A stretch of DNA of 64,000 nt from Rusavskia elegans (Eukaryota > Ascomycota > Lecanoromycetes > Teloschistales > Teloschistaceae): positions 186,001-250,000 of the forward strand of contig SAUG01000006.1 in NCBI GenBank assembly GCA_011316305.1, given 5' to 3'. The notes beneath the pieces are model-generated. The model was not told the origin of the DNA. It did no database searches and worked only from the letters and a program-made list of their open reading frames with translations. Shown here in pieces: positions 1 through 11,142 of the stretch. Position numbers and translations under genes: made by a program. Each line of letters opens with the position of its first letter. Within the stretch, counting starts at the first letter, position 1.

Positions 1-796
1 TTTTGCGCAGCTGGCGTCATTTATGTATGTTCTGATATAGAGGCCCTACCCTTGAGCGAACCCGGAGGTCGAAAGCCATCGTGACCTGATCTTGTATAGG
101 CGAATTGTGTTGCTGCCATCAACTCTTTTGAGGGAGCTGGAATTCGAACGGTACCGCCATCGCCAACCGCCACAGCTGGCATTTTCTGCACATATCCTCA
201 GGTAAACATAGATACATTGTCCTATATGATCCCAGAGTCATTCCATGGCACGCAGCTAATTCATCTCTGTAAGGCTTTCTTGACCAAAACGAACCAATTC
301 TTCTCCGAGTTCATCACTGCTACATTGCTCATGTTTGTTATTTTCGCACTCAAGGATGAAACCAACCGAGGTGCGATGGGGAAAACTGGAGCTGGCCCAT
401 TCTTTCCACTGGCGCTCTTTTTTCTCATCATTGGGTTGGGGGCTTGTTTCGGATACGAGACAGTATGCTGACCGCCTTTGCCATAATATGAGTACTTAAT
501 GAATGCTGACCATACAGGGCTACGCGATCAATCTTGCCCGAGATTTTGGGCCCAGATTGATGTCATATGCAGTGGGCTACGGGCCTGCCGTCTGGTCCGC
601 TGGTGACTACTATTTTTGGGTTCCCATAGTTGCGAGCTTCTTGGGGTGTACATTTGGGGGGTTTCTCTACGATGTTTTCATCTACACCGGTCCCGAGAGC
701 CCGATCAATACACCCTGGCTCGGGTTGAAACGTATTATTCGACCTAGTGTGCCTTCGTCTCAGCGAATCAAGGAATCGGAGAGGAGTAGCGCATAG
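1..796 (+). CDS. Aquaglyceroporin (MIP family), 3' part, N-terminus outside window
   Basis: Membrane channel for glycerol/water, MIP superfamily. Four exons can be joined in frame: <1-24, 100-201, 274-462, 518-796, giving the last 197 residues. The sequence reads FCAAGVIY, then an S/P/T-rich loop ending TAGIFCTYPQ, then FFSEFITATLLMFVIFALKD, then the second half-helix GYAINLARDFGPR and the last helix. The order and the RDFGPR signature are those of fungal aquaglyceroporins. The second NPA motif reads Asn-Leu-Ala here (codons AAT CTT GCC, about 532-540), which is unusual. The first NPA lies upstream of the window. Introns are 75, 72 and 55 bp; the last has a CTGAC branch site at 505-510. A short C-terminal tail ends at TAG 794-796. 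Family assignment is firm; substrate is inferred. Confidence 0.85.
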
Positions 797-1427
797 TCTG
801 GTGATCTTCTTACGAGAACCGGTGGTTCGGATCTGTTATGCAGCCGTGAAGGAGGTGCAGGATCTCTTTATCGTCTGCAGAACGTGCATGCATATTCACC
901 CGAGCTTGCTATCTAGCATTCGAATTCAGGGGAGAATGGAGCATAAGACCATGCAAGACGAACATCAGGAAGATCTGAGAGAGACTTGGAGGTGCGTTTG
1001 ATGATGTACAAATATTGTATATAGACAGTGTCTGGGTTGTAATTCTTGCCGATCTAATCCGCCAAACGTTCTCGTTGCTGGGTATTAATACCTTATCGTC
1101 CGGAAGTGTGATAGCGCCAAGCACTGTGATTCCCAATCTGGAGTACAGTACGTACCTGACCCAACGTCAGCCAGAGCACCAGCGCAACAATTCTCGGTTC
1201 TATTTCCTTCTTGTATTCTACTTTCTAGGTGCTCATTCACTTCACATTCGTTTAGACCTCTTTTTGCTCCTTCGGTGCTGCCAAGTTGTGGAATATTTCC
1301 TCGCCATGTCACCTCCAACCTTTACAGCATGAAGGCAGTCGACACTCATTGGCCTTGCATTTACTTCTGCAAGTGATGCCCTTGTCTGTTGCGGGTGAGG
1401 GTGCCCTGTCGGCAGATCCGTCTGGCA
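797..1427. other. Intergenic, no gene seen
   Basis: This is the 3' flank of the channel gene and the promoter/5' leader of the DUF1765 gene. I see no coding signal beyond unsupported short frames. Confidence 0.6.
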
Positions 1428-4400
1428 ATGACATCTGGCCTCGCTGATGAATATCCGTCATCATCGACTGAGTCAACCAATGGTTTCAACTACAAAGAAA
1501 ACGCTTCCACTACGCCCGACCGCTCGAACGCATCCGAAAAGAATATCATCAATGGGTTTATTCGTTCTGCAAGCTCGACACAGCTAGTCACCCTTCCCGG
1601 ACCGAACGTGACGCCGGGCGAGAATCCTCTACGCCGAACACTATCAGAGAACGTGCTCATCGACTCCCAGGGAAATGCGCCTGATGTTCGGTACAGGGGA
1701 AACATTGGCAATCATACTCAGGTACAACATGCGGAAAATGGAGGGGAAAGAAACACGAAGCACGCAATACCATTGGGACTAGGACCCAAGATTGCCGTGT
1801 CACGATTTAGCTTGGATCCGCCAGGCGTCGAAGAAGAAGAAGAAGAAGAAGAAGACGAAGAAGTGCTGAAGTTGCATGGGACGAGGAGATCTCAGCCACC
1901 TATACAAGATGATAAGGTCTCTTCCATCCCACGATCTCTCTCAAGGTTTGCGCGAAGGTCATGGGTCTCCAGGTCGAGATCCTCGTCCCCTTCACCCCTA
2001 GTACTCGATCTGGAACGCAAATCGGAAGCATCATCAAGCATCCCGAAATCTTTGTCGAGCTCTGCATTGAAGTCACTGACTGATTCGACAATACCTGATC
2101 ATTCTTCCAAGGGACAAAGGCGACCATTAAGTGTACTGGTGGGAAAGGTCCCCTCAGACTCCACCACACCATCCGTACCCGCTATCCCAATATCTTTCTC
2201 CACCGATAAGCTACCTTCCATAGCGAGACAATCCTCTGCTCAGACTCCTGTTGTTCGAAGACTGACGTCGTGGGAGCCGTCGCAGGGCACAGGAAGTGAC
2301 TCTTCGCGCAAAAGAGATGAGTTGAGCAGTGCCTTCCGAACGTTAGACGGAGACTTCCAGAAGCACGTAACTCTTGCTACTGGTTCATGATACTTGACCA
2401 AGATAATTAGGACTAATTGGTTCTATAGGTTTCAGTCGCGCACCAGCAGTCTAAAGACTGCAGTCGTTCGCTCCACTCTCCTCCCATTCTTGAGGACGTA
2501 CGCAAAGCATCCCTCTAATGCAACACTGAGGCCGGAAGACCTAGACAGAAGGGTCAATACTCTAAACAAATGGTGGACTGGTCTTCTGACAATGCTCATC
2601 GGCAAAAAAGGGGAGGGTGTCTCTGGTAGCGACAGACCGACAATTTTGGATGCTGTCACCTCGATCATGGTAAGACCGGAATGGATCCTACCATACCAAG
2701 CTGTCTCTTCACCCTCGGACCGCAACGCTCGTCCATTCTTGAAGTCTCGCTCAACCACTTCACTGGCATCCGAGCAGTCAGACTTTCTCGCAGAATCAGT
2801 CTCCCATAATGTGAAGAGCTTTTACGCAGAAAAATTGATGTGCCAGATGGCATACGTAGTAGAAAAGATGTCATCCCGGAGCGTGCCCGCCAGTGTTGTT
2901 AACTTCTGCGGTAAAGCTACTGCATATGCATTTTTTTACTGCGACGGTGTTGCGGAAATATTGGTCCGTTTATGGGCTACACCTCCAGAGATGATCAAAC
3001 GTGTATTGGCCGAGCACCACCTGGCTCGAGATGCCGACCTTAAGAGCTCGATGAGCTTCGCAGTTCGGAATTTCCCCTCGAGACTTCACGGCCTCGGGTT
3101 CAAATCCGTGAAGGCAACGGTACAATATCTTCGGTCCCGGCCACGCTTCCCACTCGGCGCCGCACGTATTAATTGGCACGGACCATGGGTTCGACGATGG
3201 GCTGGCAGGGACACAGATCTATTCTTCATATTCACCAGGAATTACTACAGCCTCATGGGTGACTACATATCCCCTGATCTTATGTCTCAAGGACGTCTTT
3301 GCGCTCCGGGCCACATTTTGCTTCAAGCGCAGGTACTCAGTGTTCTCGAAAATATTGTTTTGCGAAGTGACACTCAGTCCCCTTTGGACCCAGCGCCTGG
3401 GTCTTCTGTTGAGTACAATGGCATGTTCGGCGAAACCGACGCATCTGCCCCTGTTCTGCCGCTATCGCCAGCTGCGACCAGCCGCTCGATGGCCGAGAAC
3501 CGCCTTATCATTCTAATGAGGGACTATCTATCCGGGTCCAGCTCAGTCTCTGAAAAGCCGAAAGAAATCTTTGCCGGATCATTTGAGCGCTTATTGAAGG
3601 CTGCTGCGCGGCGGATCTCCGTGTTCAACTATAATGCATGTTTCACTCTTTGCGACTTCATGGAAGAAGCCTTGCCAATATTACATCGATATAGTACTTC
3701 CTCAGCATCTAGCTATACAGCCCTGGATTGGCTCTTTTGGCTCAGCGTCTGCAGGAAGATGATGGAAAGCCAAAACACGATGACGCAGCTTCGTGTTTAC
3801 GCATTCCTATACAGTCTTTGGGGTACAGTTACCGCCGAGCCAAACCGCAAACATCACGTCTGCCTGGATTGGCTTCTAGACGAAGAGTACTTCTATGCAC
3901 AGTTTAACCATTGGTGTCCGATGGTCAGAGCATACTACATGCGCTTACTATGCTGGCGGGTAGGTCGACTTGGTGTTTCTGGCTCAGATCTAGATAGGTA
4001 AGTCAGATTCGAGAATATTCAGAGACTCCCAAACTAATATGAGCATAGTCCAATCTTGAAGACTCTTGCTAGACGTCTCGACTACGTCTGGTGTACATTC
4101 CTCTACCTCCAAGGCGATGTCCGTAGCAAGGGCGGTCCGCGACTCTCTACTGCACCCTGTAGTCCTGCCCCCAGCCGGCACCTGCTCGTAGTCCGCAACG
4201 ACTCACAGCCGACACCCGGCAGCATGTTTCTTACCTTTGACAGCATACTATCCCTGCCCTCGTCGACACAGTCAGCCGCGTACGAGAGACACAGCTCACT
4301 CAATACATCGAGGGGCAGCAAGGAGTCGTCGGCGACCAAAAAACCCGTTAGCATCGGTAGAAGGACCTGGTCAATGTTGAAGAACATGATGTCCTTCACT

Positions 4401-4862
4401 ACACCTGCAACAGATTCCCCAGCTAACAGGGTTGGGGAGAATACCGCCAAGCTCAAGGGCAGCAACACGCAAAGTCCGAGCAAGACAAGCGGGCACTCCT
4501 CTCCAGAGAGACAAGAGACTCCCTTGTTCCGGGCGCATTCTTTCAAATTCTCTCTGGAGTGGATAGGCGATGAAACAAGCCATTTCGGTAAGGAGCGGCC
4601 GTTGTATAGGCCCCAGCTTCCAGGACCTCCATCCAACTGCCTCGAGCGTCCCGAAATCAACGTGACGGACCTCGGTCTCTACCAACCTCAAGGTGCGGCG
4701 ATCAACGTAGGTAAGTACGCGGGCCGTGCGCTCGCTGAGTGGGACTTGGTGCTGGCCGAGTTCAAGGAATTCTGCGAAAGACGCCGTGCCGAGGGCGTTC
4801 CCAATCAGTCACAAGTTGAGACGCCTACACTTGGTGTCGAGACTTTTCGTCGTCCAGGCTGA
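1428..4862 (+). CDS. DUF1765 (UPF0592) family protein, full length
   Basis: Large conserved fungal protein of unknown biochemical function (DUF1765, related to the S. pombe UPF0592 protein). Exons 1428-2366, 2436-3997 and 4049-4862 give about 1104 residues. Introns are 69 bp (branch ACTAAT, acceptor TTTCAG) and 51 bp (GTAAGT). The N-terminal third is Ser/Pro-rich and probably disordered, with an acidic run coded by (GAA)8 at 1830-1853. The central domain holds the family hallmarks: RSTLLPFLRTYAKHPSN, then DWLFWLSVCRKMM and TMTQLRVYAFLYSLWG, and HWCPMVRAYYMRLLCWRVGR at the end of exon 2. The C-terminus closes with VETPTLGVETFRRPG, which I recognise as the normal family end, so the gene looks complete. 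I chose the ATG at 1428 because the upstream in-frame extension has no ATG. Confidence 0.85.
1830..1853 (+). repeat. (GAA)8 microsatellite inside DUF1765 gene
   Basis: Eight perfect GAA units followed by GAC GAA GAA encode a poly-Glu run in the disordered N-terminal region. Length polymorphism would keep the frame. Confidence 0.9.
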
Positions 4863-5381
4863 TGGATCCAGTCTATGCGACGCAAAATATCCTACAAGCT
4901 ACGGCAGCGCTGCTCCAGAACGGCTCACGATAATACTTCGAATACCTATCAATAATCTGACCAGCCCAGCAGGCGGACAAGGTTGTCGCATGGTCCAATT
5001 TCGTGTAGACTTAGGCGTGCAGGGCAGTCGTTGGTGCTCTTGGCGAGAGAGCTCTCAAGCTTCGATCCTTCAGCCTGTCTACTGTCGTGTCGTCGCAGCA
5101 ATTGGGATGCAGGTCGATGGAGATGAAGAGCATGGCAAGCGCCTAACCTGGTCCGTGCGAGATGTCGGAATATGCCTATGGATATAGCACCAAAAGTTCA
5201 GAATATACGCTAAAAGCCGACCGTAGCCTACGGTCGCTTTTGGACTCAGCGTCGCCTTTCTCCTCTCTCGGACGGCAGCCTTCTACTTTTAACCCAGCGT
5301 CGTACTACAACGGAGGATTACCCATCCACAACCGTTGATACAGCAGAAGCTCTGTCATGTCGGATTATCGTTGTGTTGAAT
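4863..5381. other. Intergenic between DUF1765 and GT90 genes
   Basis: No gene is seen. It contains a near-perfect palindrome at 5212-5241 (listed separately), about 140 bp upstream of the GT90 start. Confidence 0.6.
5212..5241. repeat. Near-perfect palindrome
   Basis: Arms AAAAG(C)CGACCGTAG and CTACGGTCGCTTTT pair over 14 bp with one bulged C and a single central base. It could form a cruciform or be a dimeric regulator site; no function can be assigned from sequence. Confidence 0.6.
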
Positions 5382-7445
5382 ATGTTGATTCTACTGACGA
5401 AGAAGTCTCCAAATTCTTGGATCCAGATCGCTCTATCAGGCGCATTCAAGGCCATTTGGTGGATCTTTGTTATGATCTTAGTAAGTCTTTATTTCGATTG
5501 CAAACCCTTCGACAGGCGGAGTGGGCACGAGATATCTCGACTGCCAGCCAGATCGGATGCCCTACCAGTGCATAATATAGATAGCTTTGCTGGCTGTCAC
5601 ACAGAGTCGCCAGGGGAACATGAAAGCCATATCCGCAATCTCTACTTATGGGTTTGCGTCTTCGCAAGCTTTCAGCATCTCGGGATCTCAAGCTATTCCC
5701 ATTATGCTCGTCGCGTTCGTTGCACTGTACCAAATGCATACACATCTGCCATCAGCAGCTCAAACCCTTCGATTGCAAGCTCTGCTCGTTTTGTTCAGCA
5801 TGGCTGTTTTCATAGGAGGGCAGTGCGGTGATAACGTGCTCGGGCAGGCGCAATGGCCGTCAATCTTATTTCCAATTTCACCCGCAATCAACCAGAACCA
5901 TCCAATAGAAGATTTGGTCCCCAAATCGAGAGCAGAATTTTCTGTGATGGTCGAAAGACAATCCAAATCGCTGGCAGAAGCAATCCAAGAGTATCAACGA
6001 AGATATCACAGAGCACCTCCCCCCGGATTCGACCTATGGTACCAGATGGCTCAAGAGGCTAATACTACTTTGATCGACGAATATGATCTTCTTATGCAAG
6101 ATTTGGAACCATTCTGGGGCATGTCTGCACAAGAGCTACACTCGAAGACTGCGATGGTGTCCACGAACGATGTCTGGATCAGGCGCTTGTCGGTTAGAGA
6201 CCACAAGATGGAGGTCGATCCTCAAGGGCATGCTGCCTACGGCGATGAAGTTCCTCAGATTATGAATTGGACCAAGCCTTTCGCGGAGTTCCTCCCCAAC
6301 ATGGACCTGGTATTCAACAGTTTGGACGAACCAAGGGTGATCGTATCACATGGTATTCTCGAATCTTCCCTACAAAATTGCCAAAACACGACCGGATCCG
6401 ATCATGGCTTAGAACCAAGTCAACCAAAGGTGCCTTTCGAATTCTTGAATCACGATAAGCAAAATATACAAGATTCTCCCCTTCTCCTCGAACGCTTCAC
6501 AACCATGATTTTGTCCGCAATGTTTCGTTCGTGAAGGACACATGTCAGAACCCGAATGCGTCAATGCAGCATGGGTTTGTCGTTGCTCCAGACACACTGC
6601 GTACAACCCACGAGCTTGTTCCGATCTGGTCGCAGTCAAAACTCGGTTCATTTCAAGACCTGATCATGCCGTCCCCAAATTATGTGACTAAAGAAACGGA
6701 GAATGAGCATGAAACCACCGCAGTTGATCCTCCATGGTCCTCCAAATTAAAACAGCTCTACTGGGTCGGCAGCACAACCGGCGGTAACATCCACAACGGT
6801 GATTGGCGCCACATGCACCGAGAGCGCCTGGTCGAATTCGTCAATTCCCCAGACCAGCAAATAACACTACTCAACCAAACACTACCAAACGGTCCCTGGC
6901 AGCCCTTCAACACCACCCTGTCCCGCATACGCAACCTTTTCAACGTAGCCTTCACCGCCACCGTCCAATGCAACGGATTCTGCGACTCCCTCAAGAAAGA
7001 ATACACCTTCCACGAGCACGGCAAACCGGAAGACGCATTCAAATACCGCTCCGTTTTCGACATGGACGGAAACATGGACGGTAACGCATGGTCAGGCCGC
7101 TACTACACCCTCCTGCGCTCCAACTCCGCCATCGTCAAACAAGGCTTGTTCCGCGAGTTCCATGGCGATGCGTGGATCAAGCCGTGGGTGCATTATATAC
7201 CCATCAGCATGGATGCGGCCGAGTTGCTGGAGCTGATGAGGTTTATGATGCAGTCGGCTCAGGGGCAGGAGATTGCGGAACGGATTGCTGGGGAGGGGAA
7301 GCGGTGGGCGCTGAGGGCGTTGAGGAATGTGGATTTGCAGTTGGCGGCGGGGAGGGCGATGCTGGAGTGGGGGAGGTTGATGGATTTGAGGAGGGATGTG
7401 AAGGGGGTGTGTGAGGGGGGAAGAAGGCGGGGAGAGATAACATGA
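5382..7445 (+). CDS. GT90 family glycosyltransferase (CAP10-like), membrane-anchored
   Basis: Golgi/ER type II glycosyltransferase of family GT90 (fungal CXT1/CAP10 relatives; sugar transfer in glycan or capsule-like polymer synthesis). Exon 1 is 5382-5480; exon 2 starts at 5581 in the same phase. The N-terminus has several hydrophobic helices (AFKAIWWIFVMIL, AIPIMLVAFVALYQM, LRLQALLVLFSMAVFIGG), followed by YQRRYHRAPPPGFDLWY and MDLVFNSLDEPRVIV. The catalytic half has LVPIWSQSKLGSFQDLIMPSP, KQLYWVGSTTGGN..DWRHMHRERLV and the NAWSGRYYTLLRSNSAI block. The frame must switch between 6459 and about 6495, because the family motif VRNVSFVKDTCQNP is in another frame. A 107-bp intron at 6353-6459 (GTATTC...AAG) restores phase and gives 618 residues, but a real frameshift is not excluded. 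A 12-bp duplication next to the catalytic loop is unusual. Confidence 0.8.
5503..5583 (-). repeat. tRNA-like dispersed repeat, copy A (inside GT90 intron 1)
   Basis: This segment fills most of the 100-bp intron 5481-5580. It matches copies near 20.8 and 28.8 kb through CCCTTCGAC..GGCGGAG..GG, then TCTCGACTGCCAGCC and GATCGGATGCCCTACCA. The reverse complement has a D-arm-like TTGGTA/TGGTAGGG (box A) and a GGTATCGAATGCC-like box B, so it looks like a tRNA-derived SINE read on the minus strand. Confidence 0.6.
7062..7085 (+). repeat. 12-bp tandem duplication in GT90 coding sequence
   Basis: ATGGACGGAAAC is followed directly by ATGGACGGTAAC, so the protein reads MDGNMDGNAWSGR where relatives normally have a single DGN before the AxSGR block. 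Confidence 0.8.
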
Positions 7446-8469
7446 GTGAATATTATGTGAGATATCAATTCATATTAGCGAGCATCTACCGGAGATCTAT
7501 GTATGTATTACTACGATTGGTATATGACCTGGTTTGAGCATGACATGACGAAAGGATAATACATAATTCAGGCATCGCCTAGATCAGTTGATCGAACGGA
7601 TTTGATTATCTTTTTCTTTTCTCTAGAATAAGAATACATCAATTCGCGAGCCCACATGGACCAACGCATGTAAGAATGTCGACCAGGTCTCTATGACCTC
7701 ATCTTGATTATCGGGAACCTTTCTATACTCATGCTACCATTTTTCCATCTACAGGGAGTGGCCTTCGTCTCAAATGCCTTCCTGGTAGACGACATCTCTC
7801 GGCGGCCCTTGGTCGAGTTCGTTGGCCCCCCCCTCTCGTACTTTGCTGACGAAAACCCATGATTCATTCCGAGGTCATCGTTGGTGGCGGAGATGGCTTG
7901 CTTTCATAGAAAATCCATCATGATCCGAAACCATGATCTCAAAGGCGTTTAAGAATTCTGCTGAGATATCCACCACGAAAATGGTCTATGAGCGTTGCGT
8001 GCTTCGTATGTGAATGTCTTCGAGCAAAAAGTCTGTCCAATGTAGCCCGATCATAGCAAGGCCTTCTTGTGGATCGGAGATCGCATGGTCGTCTGGTCCT
8101 TGAAAAATCCCCACGGTGGGTTGCTTGATGCATAATCATGCTTACCATTGATGCCCGCGAGGATCGATAAGACTCGACTTCAGCACTGTAGGAGTACATT
8201 AGGCGGTCTTGGTAAATATTGGAGGATATGTCTCTTCTCGGATGACGAACGTAGCTACGAAGGAGCTCGAGAATGGGAGAGCTTGGGAGCTTAGGAGAGC
8301 TTGGGAGGGCTTGGGAGCGATGTTCCTGCAGTCGAATGTCCTGCTCCTCATCTCTATTGGTCAGACTCCTCTTCTGGCGTTTAGTGATGGAATCATGTGT
8401 CTCGGGACCCCTCTTCCAAACTCAGCTGAACCGATCCCCACAGGACCTTGCTCGTCTTTGTTGTCAACA
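7446..8469. other. Intergenic between convergent GT90 and TRS85
   Basis: No gene is seen. There is an imperfect short tandem repeat of GAGCTTGGGAG-like units at about 8275-8320, and otherwise only unsupported small frames. Confidence 0.6.
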
Positions 8470-10787
8470 TTACCCCGATGGAGGTTTTGCGAAGTCTGGG
8501 TGATTTGCTTCGATCGCAGAGAACCCGCCAGCGTCCGCAATCTCAAGTTTCTCAGACACCTCTTCACGTTGAGGCCGCTCGGTTAGATCGACGAGGGTAC
8601 CATTCATAGGAATATTGGTGTGAGCTGTGTCGAGCTCTATCAGAGGCTCATCCCCGCCATCCAAGTTCGACTCTGTTGATGTGAGATTTGAGTAAAGAAG
8701 GCGCATTGTCGGAAACGGCACATTCGTTGCTTGACTGCTGAGACCATTCATTACCGTCCGAGCCATCTGGAGGCGAGCGCCAGCCGGCACAGGTTCACCA
8801 AGCCTCATCCACAAAACTGACGCCAGCGTGTTCCAGAATGCGGCCTGTCGTCTGCGCGAACCTAGCCTCAAAAGTCCCGTCCCTTTCTCGGTGTTGCGGA
8901 TGTCTGCGATACGTTCGGTCATCAGGACTTGTGGGATCTGACTGAGTATTCCCAGTTCCAGTGATTTCATTGCCCATTTTGCGGCATCTTCTGCAGCACC
9001 CGGTCCTCGCCCATTCAGAAGTTCGATAGTCAGGAGAATAGAGCGTATAGCGCCAAAGGGCAATGAGCACCTGGTGAGATAAGAATATAGAGCTGCCTCG
9101 ATCTTTTGATCGACGACTTCAGATCTAGCCCTGGTGCTGAGTACTTGGGGTATTAGCAAAAAACTGACGCCAGCTAGCTCGTTCGCTGATGCATGGTATG
9201 CCCAGGCTTTGTCGTTACTGAAATCCGTTCGGAGAGAGTCATAAGTGCTGAAAGCGAGCTTGTAGTCCCTGAGCATGAAAGAATAGTCCGCTAGTTGCCG
9301 CATGATTGCCTCCGGTGCTTCTGGCGAGTAATAACCTCGGGAAGGATCAAAGTTCGAGTTGGGTGAATTCTGACCTGTGGCAGTTGCGGTATTAGCCCCT
9401 TTTGCTGATCCAAAGCCGGTCCAGCGTTTCGAAAGGGACATAAAACGTCCTCCAATCCCTCGTCGCTTTGACGCCACCTGATCGTTCCAGGTCACAACGC
9501 GGCTCTCCATGAATGGCAGAATTGATTGGGTCACCATTTCTCGAAAGAAACTTCTGATAGCGATTGCGTCTGATTCGAAGATGTATTGGCCTGAAGACGA
9601 GCCATTGCCACGTTCTTAAAATATCAGCTCGCGCGCGACCAGGTATGGACATACTTACTGTATTCTTCCATTTCCGATAATTCTTCGTCTGCGGTTTTCC
9701 AATGGCATCTTGGGCTTTCAGTAATTTCACTGTCGGTCCCTACACATGGCAGGCTGCGAATCCTGAGGAGGAAACAATGAAGACCGAAATGCCTTTTCAT
9801 CAGGTCAAAGAGCGCAGTAGACTTCACGATATCGTCATGGTCCTCGTCATGGACAAGGACGTAATAACGCAGGTAGTCGACCGCAACCCATGGGGGTATC
9901 GCATTATTTGCGCGGCAGCTATACGAGTACATTTGCCGGATCTTTTCCAGAGGTGCAGGACTTCGGGAACTGACTGCTACGATACAAGCAACCGGGTGCG
10001 CGAACGTTTCGTAGGGCTCTTGCACCGTTTCTGCCAAAAATTTGCGTAGGTATTGAAGGTAAGCCGGTGCAGGTGCACTGGGTCTCCGACCATCCAGCCC
10101 CTCAACCAAACCTTGGAAGCCAGGGGTACGTTCATTGTCTCGGGCTGCACGAATCGATCGGGTGATTGTGGCCTCAATAGCGCTTTCCCTTGCATCTTCG
10201 ACCAAACGGGAATCAGAACGGGGTCTTTGCTCCGGCCGATCGTCTTCCGTGTCTGTCTGATGCGACTGCAGTTGGCCGACGGAAGATCCAAGAGCCCGGG
10301 TCTCTCCTTGGTACTGGATGAGTCGGATACCAAAATCATCCCAGGCTTTACTGGCCCCGATACTGTCCCGAACGACCACTTTCCCTGGCACATGTTCGGC
10401 AAAGGGTCTTAGCAGGCTATGAAAGCCCCCAGAATAGCCTTTCTCCTTGGCAATATCATCGGTATCCTCTGATGCGAAGCATGCAACGCGAGGCGCGAAA
10501 GACGCAAGGATAGTCTGCCGTGGTGCGTCGTTGTAAGAACCAGCGGATACAGGCGAAGAACTCCTAGAGCTTAGGCGACGTTGCTGCACCTGATTTGATT
10601 GACTGTGACGACTGCTTGATCGAGGAGAGGAGGTGGCTGATGCGTGAGGAGACTGAGGGCCGGGGAGCGTCACATAGGCAAGGTTTTCTGGTTTCCCAGT
10701 TCCTACTCTTTGGGGAGTTGAAAGATTAGAAGTCGTGGTGGATAGTAGCGAGTCTGGCCCATCTGTCGCAGCCGAGAGCGGTGTCAT
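8470..10787 (-). CDS. TRS85: TRAPPIII complex subunit Trs85 (TRAPPC8)
   Basis: TRAPPIII-specific subunit that directs the Rab GEF for Ypt1 to the pre-autophagosomal structure and Golgi. Exon 1 is 10787-9659 and exon 2 is 9614-8470 (757 residues); the 44-bp intron has donor GTAAGT and acceptor TTTTAAG. The N-terminus is Ser/Thr/Pro-rich, followed by the conserved block RQTILASFAPRVACFASED, then HSLLRPFAEHVPGKVVVRDS, YLRKFLAETVQEPYETFAHPVACI and the linker into exon 2, SFFREMVTQSILPFMESRVVTWNDQV. Further on, YSPEAPEAIMRQLADYSFMLRDYKLAFSTYDSLRTDF is the TPR-like segment typical of Trs85. It is divergent from CHM7, and the shared promoter is now split by the transposable element. Confidence 0.88.
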
Positions 10788-11096
10788 AGATGAGGGTTAT
10801 GCGTCGGTAGCAAATAATCATGCTTCAAGAGTAGTGAGATTTCGGTAATAGTCTTTCGTTTTGGTCGCAGCGAGACCATGTCTCTTGTTGTTGAAAATAG
10901 TTGTCCGCGTTGTTGGAGAATATCAGAGAAAGACCTATCATCCTCGGCATCCAAATTTAATCAGAAAATGAAATTGGCCGAAGCAGTCAAAGACCACAAC
11001 AACATAGTTGTTCGATTGGTTCACAACATGGAATTGGCGTAGTCACTCATCATTATTTGGCGCGTAAGCCGGCAACGGCGGCTGCTCGAAATCGAC
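10788..11096. other. TRS85 promoter side of the original TRS85-CHM7 intergenic region
   Basis: About 310 bp of ordinary base composition between the TRS85 start and the transposon. Removing the element and one target duplication leaves an ancestral shared promoter of about 420 bp. Confidence 0.7.
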
Positions 11097-11102
11097 AAGG
11101 AG
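11097..11102. repeat. Left target-site duplication AAGGAG
   Basis: AAGGAG directly abuts the left terminal inverted repeat. The same six bases abut the right end at 16070-16075. Confidence 0.8.
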
Positions 11103-11142
11103 TATGGCGGACGGTAGGAGGCTTCCAGACAAAATAATTCCT
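11103..11142 (+). repeat. Left terminal inverted repeat (40 bp)
   Basis: The 40 bases are the exact reverse complement of 16030-16069. The GC-containing sequence is unmutated, in sharp contrast to the adjoining interior. Confidence 0.92.

Noticed and set aside
11103..11104. Tc1/mariner-type TA target duplication
   Set aside because: TA is present at both ends, but the identical AAGGAG outside it would then be coincidence; a 6-bp duplication is the simpler reading.
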